DNA from: Oscillospiraceae bacterium
GTDB taxonomy: Bacteria > Bacillota > Clostridia > UMGS1810
Direction of reading: 5' to 3'
Assembly (NCBI GenBank): GCA_021629085.1
Contig: JAJXRJ010000009.1
Location: forward strand, 1 to 64,000
Length of the DNA: 64,000 bases
The notes under the pieces are model-generated. The model was not told the origin of the DNA. It made no database searches and worked only from the letters and a program-made list of their open reading frames with translations. How positions within the stretch are numbered: position 1 is the stretch's first letter; each line of letters begins with the position of its first letter. Below, piece by piece: positions 26,220 to 34,584 of the stretch. A program made the position numbers and the translations under genes.

Positions 26220-26885
26220 ATGAAGAAGTTTCTTCTTTCAGCGACCCTAACCCTGACCCTATTATTGACCGGGATAGGCGCATCGGCCAGCGGTGTGCTT
26301 AAGGTTGGCACCCGGGACGGGGAGGTATCCACCGTGCAGCGGCTTCTTGCCGACCAGGGATATTTCCACCAACAACCGACAGGGTATTATGGATCCGTTA
26401 CCAAGGATGCGGTTGCGGCATTCCAGAAAAACAACAATTTACGGGTAGACGGGATTGTTGGGAGCGAGACCAGGAGCGCACTTTACCGCAATGCGAGCAA
26501 GGCGGCAAACAGAACCTATAACGACGACGATGTGTATTGGCTGTCCCGCCTGGTGGAAGCAGAGGCCAAAGGGGAAAGCTACAAGGGCAAGCTGGGGGTG
26601 AGCAGCAGCGTGCTCAACCGCGTGCTGTCCAGCGCGTTCCCAAACAATGTTGTAAAGGTCATTTTTGATACCCAATACGGCGTGCAGTATCAGCCCACGG
26701 TAAACGGCGCGATTTACAACACGCCTTCCGCCGACAGCGTTTCGGCAGCCATTGCTGCCTTAGAGGGCGCAAAGGCGGCCGGGAACAGCATGTATTTTTA
26801 CAACCCCAAAACCAGCACCAACAACTGGATTTCGAAAAACCGCCCGTATTACACCACCATCGGCAACCACGATTTCCATCTGTAA
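26220..26885 (+). CDS. Secreted cell-wall hydrolase, SleB/CwlJ type with peptidoglycan-binding domain
   Basis: A 221-residue exported enzyme: signal peptide (about 1-24), a PG_binding_1 domain (about 28-90, with VSTVQRLLADQGY and GIVGSETRSAL), and a Hydrolase_2 (SleB/CwlJ) domain from about 105 to the end. The likely catalytic Glu lies in SRLVEAEAKGES. The family contains spore cortex lytic enzymes and vegetative wall hydrolases, so a role in germination is possible but unproven. ATG at 26220 is chosen for the signal peptide and AAAGGAAGG upstream; the frame is open to 26061 but that part is the leader. A terminator follows directly. Confidence 0.88.
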   Translation: MKKFLLSATLTLTLLLTGIGASASGVLKVGTRDGEVSTVQRLLADQGYFHQQPTGYYGSVTKDAVAAFQKNNNLRVDGIVGSETRSALYRNASKAANRTYNDDDVYWLSRLVEAEAKGESYKGKLGVSSSVLNRVLSSAFPNNVVKVIFDTQYGVQYQPTVNGAIYNTPSADSVSAAIAALEGAKAAGNSMYFYNPKTSTNNWISKNRPYYTTIGNHDFHL

Positions 26886-26896
26886 AAGGCGCTTAT

Positions 26897-26928
26897 AAGC
26901 CGGATGCACAGCTGCATCCGGCTTTTTA
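26897..26928 (+). terminator. Terminator after the cell-wall hydrolase gene
   Basis: AAGCCGGATGCA (26897-26908) and TGCATCCGGCTT (26913-26924) form a 12-bp stem with a 4-base loop, followed by a T run. Confidence 0.9.
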
Positions 26929-26944
26929 TCGCACGCCCAAAATA

Positions 26945-26973
26945 TTGACAAGATACGACTTTGCTGTTACAAT
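26945..26973 (+). promoter_or_regulatory. Promoter of the LysR-family gene
   Basis: TTGACA (26945-26950), a 17-base spacer, TACAAT (26968-26973): near-consensus sigma-A promoter, about 60 bases before the start codon. Confidence 0.82.
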
Positions 26974-27033
26974 AAACATAGCAAAGCGGATTTGCACAAA
27001 GCGCTGTTGTTTGCATAAAAGGGGGACGGACGG

Positions 27034-27966
27034 TTGAATCTGTTACATTTAAAATATGCAGTTGCAGTGGAAAAGGCGGGGTCCATTACCCAGGCGGCCG
27101 AAGCCCTCTATATGGGCCAGCCCAATTTGAGCAAGGCCATCAAAGAGCTGGAGGCAAGCATTGGCATCACCATTTTTAAACGGACCTCCAAAGGCGTGCT
27201 GCCCACAAGCAAGGGGCAGGCGTTTTTAAACAGTGCCAAAAGCATCCTTTCGCAAATTGACGAAATGGAAAAGACCTATGCTGCCGGGCGTGCCAACCGG
27301 CTTTATTTCAACGTTTCGGTGCCCTGCGCAGGCTATATCCCCCTTGCGTTTGCCAGGTTTTTAGATGCGCTAAAGGACAAGCCGGCGCTGGAAATGAACT
27401 TTTTGGAAACCGACGCTGCCACGGCTATGGACAATGTGGTGCAAAATGAGAGCAGTATCGGCGTCATCCGTTACCGCCTGTGCGACGAGGCTTATTTTTT
27501 GAACCTGTTGGAGGAAAAAGGGCTGCACTACGAGATGCTTGCCCGGTTTTCCTATGTGGTGTGCATGGCAAAGACGCATCCGCTCGCGGGCTGCGAGGCG
27601 GTGTTGGAAGAAGATTTAAAAGGCCACATTGAAATTGCCCACGGCGATTTGCATATGCCCTATGCGCCTTCGCCCGACCGGAAGCAGGCGGAAGAGGCCG
27701 GGCGGGCGGACAGGCGCGTTTACGTCAATGAGAAAGACAGCCAGCTTGCGCTGCTTTCCTGTGTGCCCTGTGCGTATAGCTTTTTATCCCCGCTCCCCAA
27801 AGAGACCCTTTTACGCTATGGCCTGGTGCAGCGCCCCTGCAGCGCCAAAAACCAGGTGTATGCCGACGGGGTCATCTATGGCCGCGGCGCAAAGCTTTCC
27901 AGCACAGACCGGTTGTTTATTGACGCGCTCAAGGCTGCTTGCCGCGAGGTGCTGGACAACCGATAA
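27034..27966 (+). CDS. LysR family transcriptional regulator
   Basis: A 310-residue LysR regulator: winged helix-turn-helix at residues 1-60 (GSITQAAEALYMGQPNLSKAIKELEASIG) and a periplasmic-binding-like effector domain after residue 90. The start is TTG at 27034 with GGGGG eight bases upstream. The effector cannot be predicted. It lies between a wall hydrolase and rex, each with its own signals, so its target may be itself or a distant gene. A long inverted repeat follows the stop. Confidence 0.9.
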   Translation: MNLLHLKYAVAVEKAGSITQAAEALYMGQPNLSKAIKELEASIGITIFKRTSKGVLPTSKGQAFLNSAKSILSQIDEMEKTYAAGRANRLYFNVSVPCAGYIPLAFARFLDALKDKPALEMNFLETDAATAMDNVVQNESSIGVIRYRLCDEAYFLNLLEEKGLHYEMLARFSYVVCMAKTHPLAGCEAVLEEDLKGHIEIAHGDLHMPYAPSPDRKQAEEAGRADRRVYVNEKDSQLALLSCVPCAYSFLSPLPKETLLRYGLVQRPCSAKNQVYADGVIYGRGAKLSSTDRLFIDALKAACREVLDNR

Positions 27967-28005
27967 TTACATATCGATAATTATATATCGATATGTAATT
28001 TTTAT
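27965..28005. terminator. AT-rich inverted repeat after the LysR gene (terminator or operator)
   Basis: Perfect 15-bp arms, AATTACATATCGATA (27965-27979) and TATCGATATGTAATT (27986-28000), with a 6-base loop, followed by TTTTA. It overlaps the LysR stop. The T-rich ends suggest a terminator before rex. The low GC content for this genome also leaves open a protein-binding site. Confidence 0.6.
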
Positions 28006-28007
28006 AT

Positions 28008-28036
28008 TTTACATGCCGCCCTGAATTTGTTAAAAT
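28008..28036 (+). promoter_or_regulatory. rex promoter
   Basis: TTTACA (28008-28013), a 17-base spacer, TAAAAT (28031-28036). The -10 is inside the Rex operator. A second possible -10, TATACT at 28055, has no matching -35. Confidence 0.7.
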
Positions 28037-28044
28037 ATTAACAA
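28027..28044. promoter_or_regulatory. Rex operator (ROP)
   Basis: TTGTTAAAATATTAACAA: 7-bp arms TTGTTAA and TTAACAA with a 4-base centre, which is the Rex consensus for Clostridia. It covers the -10 of the rex promoter, so Rex should repress its own gene and, by read-through, adhE until NADH rises. Confidence 0.9.
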
Positions 28045-28076
28045 AGATGAGGAATATACTAGGAAAGAGGTGCGGC

Positions 28077-28718
28077 ATGGCGGAGCAATCTATTTCCAAA
28101 CAGACGCTGATGCGGCTTCCGCTCTATCTGAATTATTTGAAAACCCATGCCAGCGGGGAAAAGAACATCTCGGCCACGCAAATTGCCGCGGCGCTTGGCC
28201 TCAACCAGGTGCAGGTGCGAAAGGATTTGGCTGCGGTGACAGCCGGCGGCCGGCCCAAAACCGGCTATGTGACAGACGAGCTCATCCGCGGCATTGCACA
28301 GTTTTTGGGCTACGACGCCCTAAACCGCGCGGTGATTGTGGGCGCGGGCAGGCTGGGGCGCGCGCTTTTGGGCTACGATGGGTTTTCTGGCTACGGGCTA
28401 GAGATTGTCGCCGCGTTTGACAGCAATCCGCAAATGACAGGCGAGGATGGCAAAACCATTTTGCCCATGGAAAAGCTGCCGGGCCTCTGCAAGCGCATGG
28501 GCGTAAAAATCGGCATCATCACTGTGCCGGCAGCGGCCGCGCAAACAGTGTGCGATGTGCTGATAGAAAGCGGCATCCGCGCCATTTGGAACTTTGCGCC
28601 GGTGCACTTAAATGTGCCTGCGCATGTGCTGGTACAAAACGAAAATATGGCCGCGTCGCTCGCTGTGCTGGGAAAGCACCTTTCAGAAATGGCCACGCGC
28701 GGCGAAATTACGTTTTAG
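28077..28718 (+). CDS. rex: Redox-sensing transcriptional repressor Rex
   Basis: NADH/NAD ratio sensor that leaves its operators when NADH accumulates. The 213-residue protein has an N-terminal winged helix (about residues 14-58, with ISATQIAAALGLNQVQVRKDL) and a Rossmann domain with GAGRLG at 89-94. The C-terminal helix that swaps between subunits follows. The frame is open upstream, but ATG at 28077 has AAAGAGGTG before it and gives the usual N terminus. It is followed after 59 bases by adhE, a classic Rex target. Confidence 0.96.
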   Translation: MAEQSISKQTLMRLPLYLNYLKTHASGEKNISATQIAAALGLNQVQVRKDLAAVTAGGRPKTGYVTDELIRGIAQFLGYDALNRAVIVGAGRLGRALLGYDGFSGYGLEIVAAFDSNPQMTGEDGKTILPMEKLPGLCKRMGVKIGIITVPAAAAQTVCDVLIESGIRAIWNFAPVHLNVPAHVLVQNENMAASLAVLGKHLSEMATRGEITF

Positions 28719-28777
28719 GCAATCCGCGGGGAGGTTCCCCGCTTTGATATAAATCATTTAGAATGGAGGATTAAGCT

Positions 28778-31387
28778 TTGAAAGAGACAAAAAAAGAAGT
28801 AAAAACTGCAGGCATTGATGTTTTTGAAATGGTGGATAAGCTGGTTGCCAACGCCCAAAAGGCGCTGGACGATTATATGAAACTGGACCAGGAGCAGGTG
28901 GACAAAATTGTGCACGCCATGACGCTTGCCGGCCTTGACAACCACTTATACCTTGCCAAAATTGCGTATGAGGAAACCCAGCGCGGCGTTGTGGAAGACA
29001 AGGTCATCAAAAATATGTTTGCCACCGAATATATTTATCACAGCATTAAAAATGAAAAGACCGTGGGCATCATTGATGAAAACGACATGGAAGGCTATGT
29101 GGAAGTGGCCGAGCCGGTCGGCGTGGTGGCGGGCGTAACGCCGGTGACCAACCCCACCTCCACCACCATGTTTAAATCGCTCATCTGTGCAAAAACCCGC
29201 AACCCCATCATCTTTGCATTCCATCCGTCGGCGCAGAAGTCGTCTGCCGAGGCGGCAAGGATTGTGCGGGACGCGGCCATCAAAGCCGGCGCGCCCAAGC
29301 ATTGCATCCAGTGGATTGAAACCCCCTCGCTGGACGCCACTACGACGCTTATGAACCACCGCGGCGTGTCGCTCATTTTGGCAACCGGCGGTTCCGGCAT
29401 GGTGAAATCGGCTTACAGCGCGGGCAAACCGGCGCTGGGCGTCGGCCCCGGCAACGTGCCCTGCTACATCAACAAAAACGTGGATGTGGAGCGCGCCTGC
29501 ACCGACCTTATCATTTCCAAAACGTTTGACAACGGCATGATTTGCGCCTCTGAGCAGGCAGTCATTGTGGATAAAGAAATCTCCAAAGAATTTGAAGGCT
29601 ATATGAAAAAATACGGCTGCTACTTCTTAAATGAAGAAGAGACCGAGCTTGTGAGCAAATATGTCATCAACTATGAAAAGATGGCGGTCAACCCGGCGGT
29701 GGTTGGGAAACCCGCGGCGCTCATTGCCAAAAACGCGGGCGTCACTGTGCCGGACGGCACCAAAATCCTCATTGCAAAGCTGCCGAAGCCCTCGCGGGAA
29801 TACCCGCTTTCGTTGGAAAAGCTCTCCCCGGTGCTGGCCTACTTTGTGTGCAAGGATGAAAAACAGGGCTTTGAATATGCCTCTACCATGCTGGAATTGG
29901 GCGGCCTGGGCCACTCGGCGGTCATCCACTGCGACGACGCTGAGCTGTGCAAGGCCTACGGCAATGCCATGAAGGTGGGCCGTATCATTGAAAATTCCCC
30001 CTCCTCACAGGGTGCAATCGGCGATATTTACAACACCAATACCCCGTCTTTGACGCTGGGCTGCGGTTCGTTTGGCCGCAACTCCACCACGTCTAACGTG
30101 TCCAGCGTCAACCTGATCAATAAAAAGAGGATTGCACAAAGGAGAGTCAATATGCAGTGGTTTAAAATTCCGCCCAAAATCTATTTTGAAAAAGGCGCGA
30201 TTCAATATTTGGAAAAAATGCCCAACATTTCGCGGGCGTTCATTGTGGCCGACCCCATGATGGTGAAGCTCGGCTATGTGGACAAAGCGCTCTACTATCT
30301 GCGCAAACGCAAAGACTACTGCCACTGTGAAATCTTCTCGGAAGTGGAGCCCGACCCCAGTGTGGAAACCATCATGCGCGGCGTGCAGTCTATGAACCAC
30401 TTCCAGCCCGACGTGATTATTGCGCTGGGCGGCGGCAGCGCCATTGACGCGGCAAAGGGCATGTGGCTGTTCTATGAAAATCCCGAAACCTCGTTTGACG
30501 GCCTGCGCCTGCGGTTTATGGACATCAGGAAACGTGCGTTCCACTTCCCGAACCTGGGCAAAAAGGCACAGCTGGTTGCGGTGCCCACCACCTCGGGTAC
30601 GGGCAGCGAGGTCACCAGCTTCTCGGTTATCACCGACAAACAAAACGGCAACATCAAATACCCGCTGGCCGACTATGAGCTCACGCCGGATGTGGCCATC
30701 ATTGACCCGCAGTTTGTAATGACCATGCCCAAATCCATCACCGCGGACACGGGCCTGGACGTTTTGACCCACGCGCTGGAAGCCTATGTGTCGGTGCTTG
30801 CATCCGACTACACCAACGCGCTTGCGATGAAGGCCATTGAGCTGGTATTTAAATACCTGCCCCGCAGCTATGCAAACCCGGATGATACAGTGGCGCGTGA
30901 AAAAATGCACAATGCATCCTGTATTGCAGGTATGGCGTTCTCCAACGCGTTCCTTGGCATCAACCACTCCATGGCGCACAAGCTGGGCAGCGCGTTCCAC
31001 ATCCCGCACGGGCGTGCCAACGCCGTGCTGCTGCCCTATGTGGTGAAATACAATTCACAGACGCCCAGCAAGTTTACCATTTTCCCGAAATATGGGAAAT
31101 TTGTGGCGGACTACCGCTATGCACAGGTGGCGCGCCAGTTAAACCTGGGCGGCACGACGCAGGAAGAGCAGGTGGATGCGCTCATCGCGGCCATCCGCAA
31201 CCTGATGAAGGAGTTAAACCTCCCCATGTCCATCAAGGAGTGCGGCGTGGACGAAAAAGAATTTTTGGCAAAACTGCCCTCGCTTTCGGAAAATGCGTTT
31301 GAGGACCAGTGCACGACGTCCAACCCCCGTTACCCGCTCATTTCTGAAATCGAAGAGCTCTACAAACAGGCATACTATGGGAAATAA
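28778..31387 (+). CDS. adhE: Bifunctional acetaldehyde/alcohol dehydrogenase AdhE
   Basis: Reduces acetyl-CoA to acetaldehyde and then ethanol with two NADH, and forms spirosomes in relatives. The 869 residues comprise an N-terminal aldehyde dehydrogenase domain with catalytic Cys256 (NGMICASEQ), a linker near 440-460, and a C-terminal iron-dependent alcohol dehydrogenase domain with GGGSAIDAAKG and the metal-binding HALEAY and GINHSMAHKLGSAFHIPHG blocks. The start is TTG at 28778 after GGAGG. Likely co-transcribed with rex, so it responds to NADH. A GC-rich hairpin separates it from the hydrogenase genes. Confidence 0.97.
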   Translation: MKETKKEVKTAGIDVFEMVDKLVANAQKALDDYMKLDQEQVDKIVHAMTLAGLDNHLYLAKIAYEETQRGVVEDKVIKNMFATEYIYHSIKNEKTVGIIDENDMEGYVEVAEPVGVVAGVTPVTNPTSTTMFKSLICAKTRNPIIFAFHPSAQKSSAEAARIVRDAAIKAGAPKHCIQWIETPSLDATTTLMNHRGVSLILATGGSGMVKSAYSAGKPALGVGPGNVPCYINKNVDVERACTDLIISKTFDNGMICASEQAVIVDKEISKEFEGYMKKYGCYFLNEEETELVSKYVINYEKMAVNPAVVGKPAALIAKNAGVTVPDGTKILIAKLPKPSREYPLSLEKLSPVLAYFVCKDEKQGFEYASTMLELGGLGHSAVIHCDDAELCKAYGNAMKVGRIIENSPSSQGAIGDIYNTNTPSLTLGCGSFGRNSTTSNVSSVNLINKKRIAQRRVNMQWFKIPPKIYFEKGAIQYLEKMPNISRAFIVADPMMVKLGYVDKALYYLRKRKDYCHCEIFSEVEPDPSVETIMRGVQSMNHFQPDVIIALGGGSAIDAAKGMWLFYENPETSFDGLRLRFMDIRKRAFHFPNLGKKAQLVAVPTTSGTGSEVTSFSVITDKQNGNIKYPLADYELTPDVAIIDPQFVMTMPKSITADTGLDVLTHALEAYVSVLASDYTNALAMKAIELVFKYLPRSYANPDDTVAREKMHNASCIAGMAFSNAFLGINHSMAHKLGSAFHIPHGRANAVLLPYVVKYNSQTPSKFTIFPKYGKFVADYRYAQVARQLNLGGTTQEEQVDALIAAIRNLMKELNLPMSIKECGVDEKEFLAKLPSLSENAFEDQCTTSNPRYPLISEIEELYKQAYYGK

Positions 31388-31398
31388 GAACCACAAGT

Positions 31399-31423
31399 TG
31401 GGGCGGCAGGCAATCTGCCGCCC
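31399..31423 (+). terminator. GC-rich hairpin between adhE and the hydrogenase genes
   Basis: GGGCGGCAG (31401-31409) pairs with CTGCCGCCC (31415-31423), extended by flanking TTG/CAA with a bulge, loop of five. The following AATTT is a weak U tract, so read-through into the hydrogenase genes may be partial. Confidence 0.55.
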
Positions 31424-31462
31424 AATTTGGCTAAATCTAAAAATTTTGAAGGAGAAACTGTG

Positions 31463-31705
31463 ATGAAAGTGTATGTGTGTGTTGGAAGTTCCTGCCACCT
31501 TCGCGGATCCTATGCCATTATCAATCTGATGAAGGAACACATTGCCAAACACCACCTGGAGGACAAGGTGGAGCTGTCCGCCGCGTTCTGCCTGGGCAAA
31601 TGCACCGACGGCGTGAGCATCAAGGTGGACGATGAGGTTGTGTGCGGCGTGTCGCCTGACACGTTTGAAACCGTATTCCAGACGTATGTACTCAACCGGG
31701 TGTGA
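31463..31705 (+). CDS. [2Fe-2S] thioredoxin-like ferredoxin (NuoE C-terminal type)
   Basis: An 80-residue protein with the thioredoxin-like [2Fe-2S] fold of the NuoE/HydC C terminus. The four cluster cysteines are visible as CVGSSC near the N terminus and FCLGKC in the middle. It lies 22 bases before the PAS hydrogenase gene. In Thermoanaerobacterium hfs-type operons a small iron-sulfur protein leads the cluster, so it probably delivers electrons to or from the hydrogenase. ATG at 31463 follows GAAGGAGAAA. Confidence 0.87.
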   Translation: MKVYVCVGSSCHLRGSYAIINLMKEHIAKHHLEDKVELSAAFCLGKCTDGVSIKVDDEVVCGVSPDTFETVFQTYVLNRV

Positions 31706-31727
31706 TAAAGAAGGGAGGATATGCGGC

Positions 31728-33401
31728 ATGGAGGACTGCTTAAAGCTCAAAAAGTCCAACTGTAAGAACTGTTATAAATGTATCCGGAACTGTCCGGTGA
31801 AATCCATCAGGTTTTCTGACAACCAGGCGCATATTGTCAAGGACGAGTGCGTCCTTTGCGGCATGTGCTTTGTGTCCTGCCCGCAAAATGCCAAAGAGGT
31901 GCGAAACGACGTCGGATATGCAAAAGAGCTTTTAAAAAGCGGCCGGCCGGTGTACGCCAGCGTTGCGCCTTCGTTTGCCGCCAACTATGAGGGCGTCACC
32001 ATCTCCATGATGGACGCTGCGCTAAAGAAACTGGGCTTTTGCGGCGCTGAGGAAACGGCAATTGGCGCAACCATTGTAAAAAAGGAATATGAAGACATTT
32101 TGGCAGGCAAAAAACCCAGCGTGCTCATCTCATCTTGCTGCCACACGGTCAACACGCTCATTCAAAAATACTATCCCGAGGCGCTGCCCTATCTTGCCAA
32201 GGTGAAATCGCCCATGCAGGCGCACTGCATGGAGATAAAGCGCGTACATAAAGACGCCTGTACGGTGTTTATCGGCCCGTGCATTTCCAAAAAGGACGAG
32301 GCGCAAAAATATCCGGGCATCACCGACTGTGTGCTCACCTTTGAAGAGCTTTCTGCGTGGATGGAAGAAGCGGGCGTGGAGTTTTGCGACCTTCCCGATG
32401 AAACCAACACCGGGCGTTCCCGGCTGTTCCCCACAGCGGGCGGCATTATACGGTCCATGGACCTGGCGGACGATATCGACTACATTGTGATTGACGGCAT
32501 GGACAACTGCATGGCAGCGCTGGAAGATATCCGGGACGGACATTTGAAAAACTGCTTTGTGGAAATGTCGGCCTGCAAGGGAAGCTGCATTGGCGGGCCG
32601 GTGATGAGCCGGGCGCGCACCAACCCCGTGCGCGATTTTGTGGCGGTCAACCGCTATGCGGGCACAGGCGATTTGCCGGTGCACCGGCCGGATGCGGAAC
32701 AGGTTGCAAAAGCGTTCCCGTTTGAAGGCGCCAAAAAGCAGATGCCGGGCAGCGCGGCCATCAAAGAGATTTTGGCCAAAATGGGCAAGCACTCGGAAAA
32801 AGACGAGCTCAACTGCGGCACCTGCGGCTACAACACCTGCCGCGAAAAGGCCATTGCGGTGTTTATGGGCAAGGCGGACCTTAGCATGTGCCTGCCGTTT
32901 TTAAAAGAAAAGGCGGAAAACTTTTCAGACACCATTATCAACAACACGCCAAACGGCATTTTGGTGCTCAATGAGCAGCTTGAAACCCAGCAGATCAACC
33001 GGGCGGCGTGCGACATTCTGGATGTGAAGCGGCCCGAGGACGTGCTGGGCACGCCGGTCATCCGCATTTTGGACCCCACCGACTATCTTGCCGTCATGGA
33101 CAGCGGGCAAAACGTCTATGAAAAGCGCAAATATTTGGCGGAATACAAAAAATATGTGGAAGAAACCATCATTTACGACAAGGAATACCACATCATTATG
33201 AGCATCACCAAGGACATCACAGACCAGCAGGAGATTTTGGAAAGCAAGGAGAAACAGAGCCGGCAGGCGGTGGAAATTACGGACAAGGTGGTGGAAAAGC
33301 AGATGCGGGTGGTGCAGGAAATTGCGTCGCTTTTGGGAGAAACCGCGGCGGAAACCAAGATTGCCCTGACCAAATTAAAGGAGACGCTGGAAGATGAATG
33401 A
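31728..33401 (+). CDS. [FeFe]-hydrogenase with C-terminal PAS domain (HfsB/HydS-like, putative H2 sensor)
   Basis: A 557-residue protein. Two [4Fe-4S] ferredoxin motifs bind through Cys12/15/18/22 and Cys41/44/47/51. The H-cluster domain follows with its three motifs altered but all ligand cysteines kept: SSCCHT (Cys137-138), GPCISKK (Cys185), EMSACKGSC (Cys283 and Cys287). Next come an extra Fe-S motif (Cys363, 366, 371, 388), a PAS domain (about 395-510) and a helical, probably coiled-coil tail. Group C hydrogenases of this layout are proposed to sense H2 rather than turn it over. The Pro after SSCC is His and the Met before PC is Gly. The next gene, a phosphatase, overlaps by eight bases, consistent with signalling. 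Confidence 0.9.
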   Translation: MEDCLKLKKSNCKNCYKCIRNCPVKSIRFSDNQAHIVKDECVLCGMCFVSCPQNAKEVRNDVGYAKELLKSGRPVYASVAPSFAANYEGVTISMMDAALKKLGFCGAEETAIGATIVKKEYEDILAGKKPSVLISSCCHTVNTLIQKYYPEALPYLAKVKSPMQAHCMEIKRVHKDACTVFIGPCISKKDEAQKYPGITDCVLTFEELSAWMEEAGVEFCDLPDETNTGRSRLFPTAGGIIRSMDLADDIDYIVIDGMDNCMAALEDIRDGHLKNCFVEMSACKGSCIGGPVMSRARTNPVRDFVAVNRYAGTGDLPVHRPDAEQVAKAFPFEGAKKQMPGSAAIKEILAKMGKHSEKDELNCGTCGYNTCREKAIAVFMGKADLSMCLPFLKEKAENFSDTIINNTPNGILVLNEQLETQQINRAACDILDVKRPEDVLGTPVIRILDPTDYLAVMDSGQNVYEKRKYLAEYKKYVEETIIYDKEYHIIMSITKDITDQQEILESKEKQSRQAVEITDKVVEKQMRVVQEIASLLGETAAETKIALTKLKETLEDE

Positions 33402-34566
33402 CCTTTGTGCCGATATCGGCTACCGCAGCTTGAACAAATACGGCGAGCAGCTGTGCGGCGACAGGGTGCAGCTCATCCACGCCGACGACAACAGCCTCAT
33501 CCTGGTTTTGGCGGACGGCCTGGGCAGCGGGGTAAAGGCCAATATTCTATCCACGCTGACCTCGAAAATCATTGCCACCATGATTGCCAACGCCATGCCC
33601 ATTGAGGAGTGCGTCAACACCATTGCCTCCACGCTCCCGGTGTGCCAAACCCGGCACATTGCGTATTCCACCTTCACCATTTTAAAAATTACCGACAACT
33701 CCTATGCGGAAATCATCCAGTATGACAACCCCATGGTGATTTTGCTCCGGAACGGGGTGCACTATGACTATCCCATGACCGAGCGCACCATTGGCGGGAA
33801 AAAGATTTATGAGTCCAAGCTGGAGCTGCAGCTAGACGACGTGTTTATCGCCATGAGCGACGGCGCCATTTACGCCGGGGTGGAACGCACCTTAAACTAC
33901 GGCTGGCAGCGGGAAAACATCATTGACTTTGTGGAGGCCAACTACGACCCGTCGCTGACGGCAAAAACCATTACGTCGCTGGTGCTGGACGAGTGTGACC
34001 GGCTGTATGAAGGGCGGCCGGGCGACGACACCACCGTGGCGTCCATCCAGATCCGCAAGCGCGCGCCGGTCAATCTGCTCATTGGCCCGCCTGCCGACCC
34101 GGCGGATGTGAACAAGATGTTTTCGCTCTTTTTTGCCAAGCAGGGCCGGCACATTGTGTGCGGCGGCACCACCTCCAAGCTCACGTCCGAATTTTTGGGG
34201 AAACCCATGCAGACAGAGATTGACTATTTCGACCCCGACATCCCGCCCACCGCCAAAATTGAGGGCGTGGACATTGTGAGCGAAGGGGTGATCACCATCA
34301 GCCGCGTTTTGGAGTATGCACAGGACTATTTGGACAAAAACAAGCGGTATGACGAGTGGAGCGTGAAAAACGACGGCGCGTCCAAAATTGCGCGCATGCT
34401 GTTTTTGGAGGCGACGGACATCAACTTTTACGTGGGCAAGGCCATCAACCCCGCCCATCAGAACCCCGATCTGCCCATCACGTTCAGCATTAAAATCCGC
34501 CTGATTGACACGCTGGCACAGTGTTTAAAGCAAATGGGCAAGGAAATTAAGGTGAGTTATTTTTAA
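33394..34566 (+). CDS. SpoIIE-type serine phosphatase in hydrogenase operon
   Basis: A 390-residue cytoplasmic protein. Its N-terminal two thirds match the PP2C-like SpoIIE domain: ADGLGSGVKA near residue 41 and PGDDTTVASIQI near 208 hold the metal-binding aspartates. The last third (after about residue 225) is not recognised. No membrane segment is seen, unlike SpoIIE itself. It begins inside the last codons of the PAS hydrogenase gene and is 18 bases before the second hydrogenase gene, so it should transmit the state of the PAS hydrogenase by dephosphorylating a partner, possibly an anti-anti-sigma-type protein. No such partner is encoded nearby. Confidence 0.87.
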   Translation: MNDLCADIGYRSLNKYGEQLCGDRVQLIHADDNSLILVLADGLGSGVKANILSTLTSKIIATMIANAMPIEECVNTIASTLPVCQTRHIAYSTFTILKITDNSYAEIIQYDNPMVILLRNGVHYDYPMTERTIGGKKIYESKLELQLDDVFIAMSDGAIYAGVERTLNYGWQRENIIDFVEANYDPSLTAKTITSLVLDECDRLYEGRPGDDTTVASIQIRKRAPVNLLIGPPADPADVNKMFSLFFAKQGRHIVCGGTTSKLTSEFLGKPMQTEIDYFDPDIPPTAKIEGVDIVSEGVITISRVLEYAQDYLDKNKRYDEWSVKNDGASKIARMLFLEATDINFYVGKAINPAHQNPDLPITFSIKIRLIDTLAQCLKQMGKEIKVSYF

Positions 34567-34584
34567 AAAAGGGAGATAACAGGT

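Noticed and set aside
30005..31009. Minus-strand frame of 334 codons inside adhE
   Set aside because: Shadow of adhE, which is intact on the other strand; His/Val/Gly-rich, no family.
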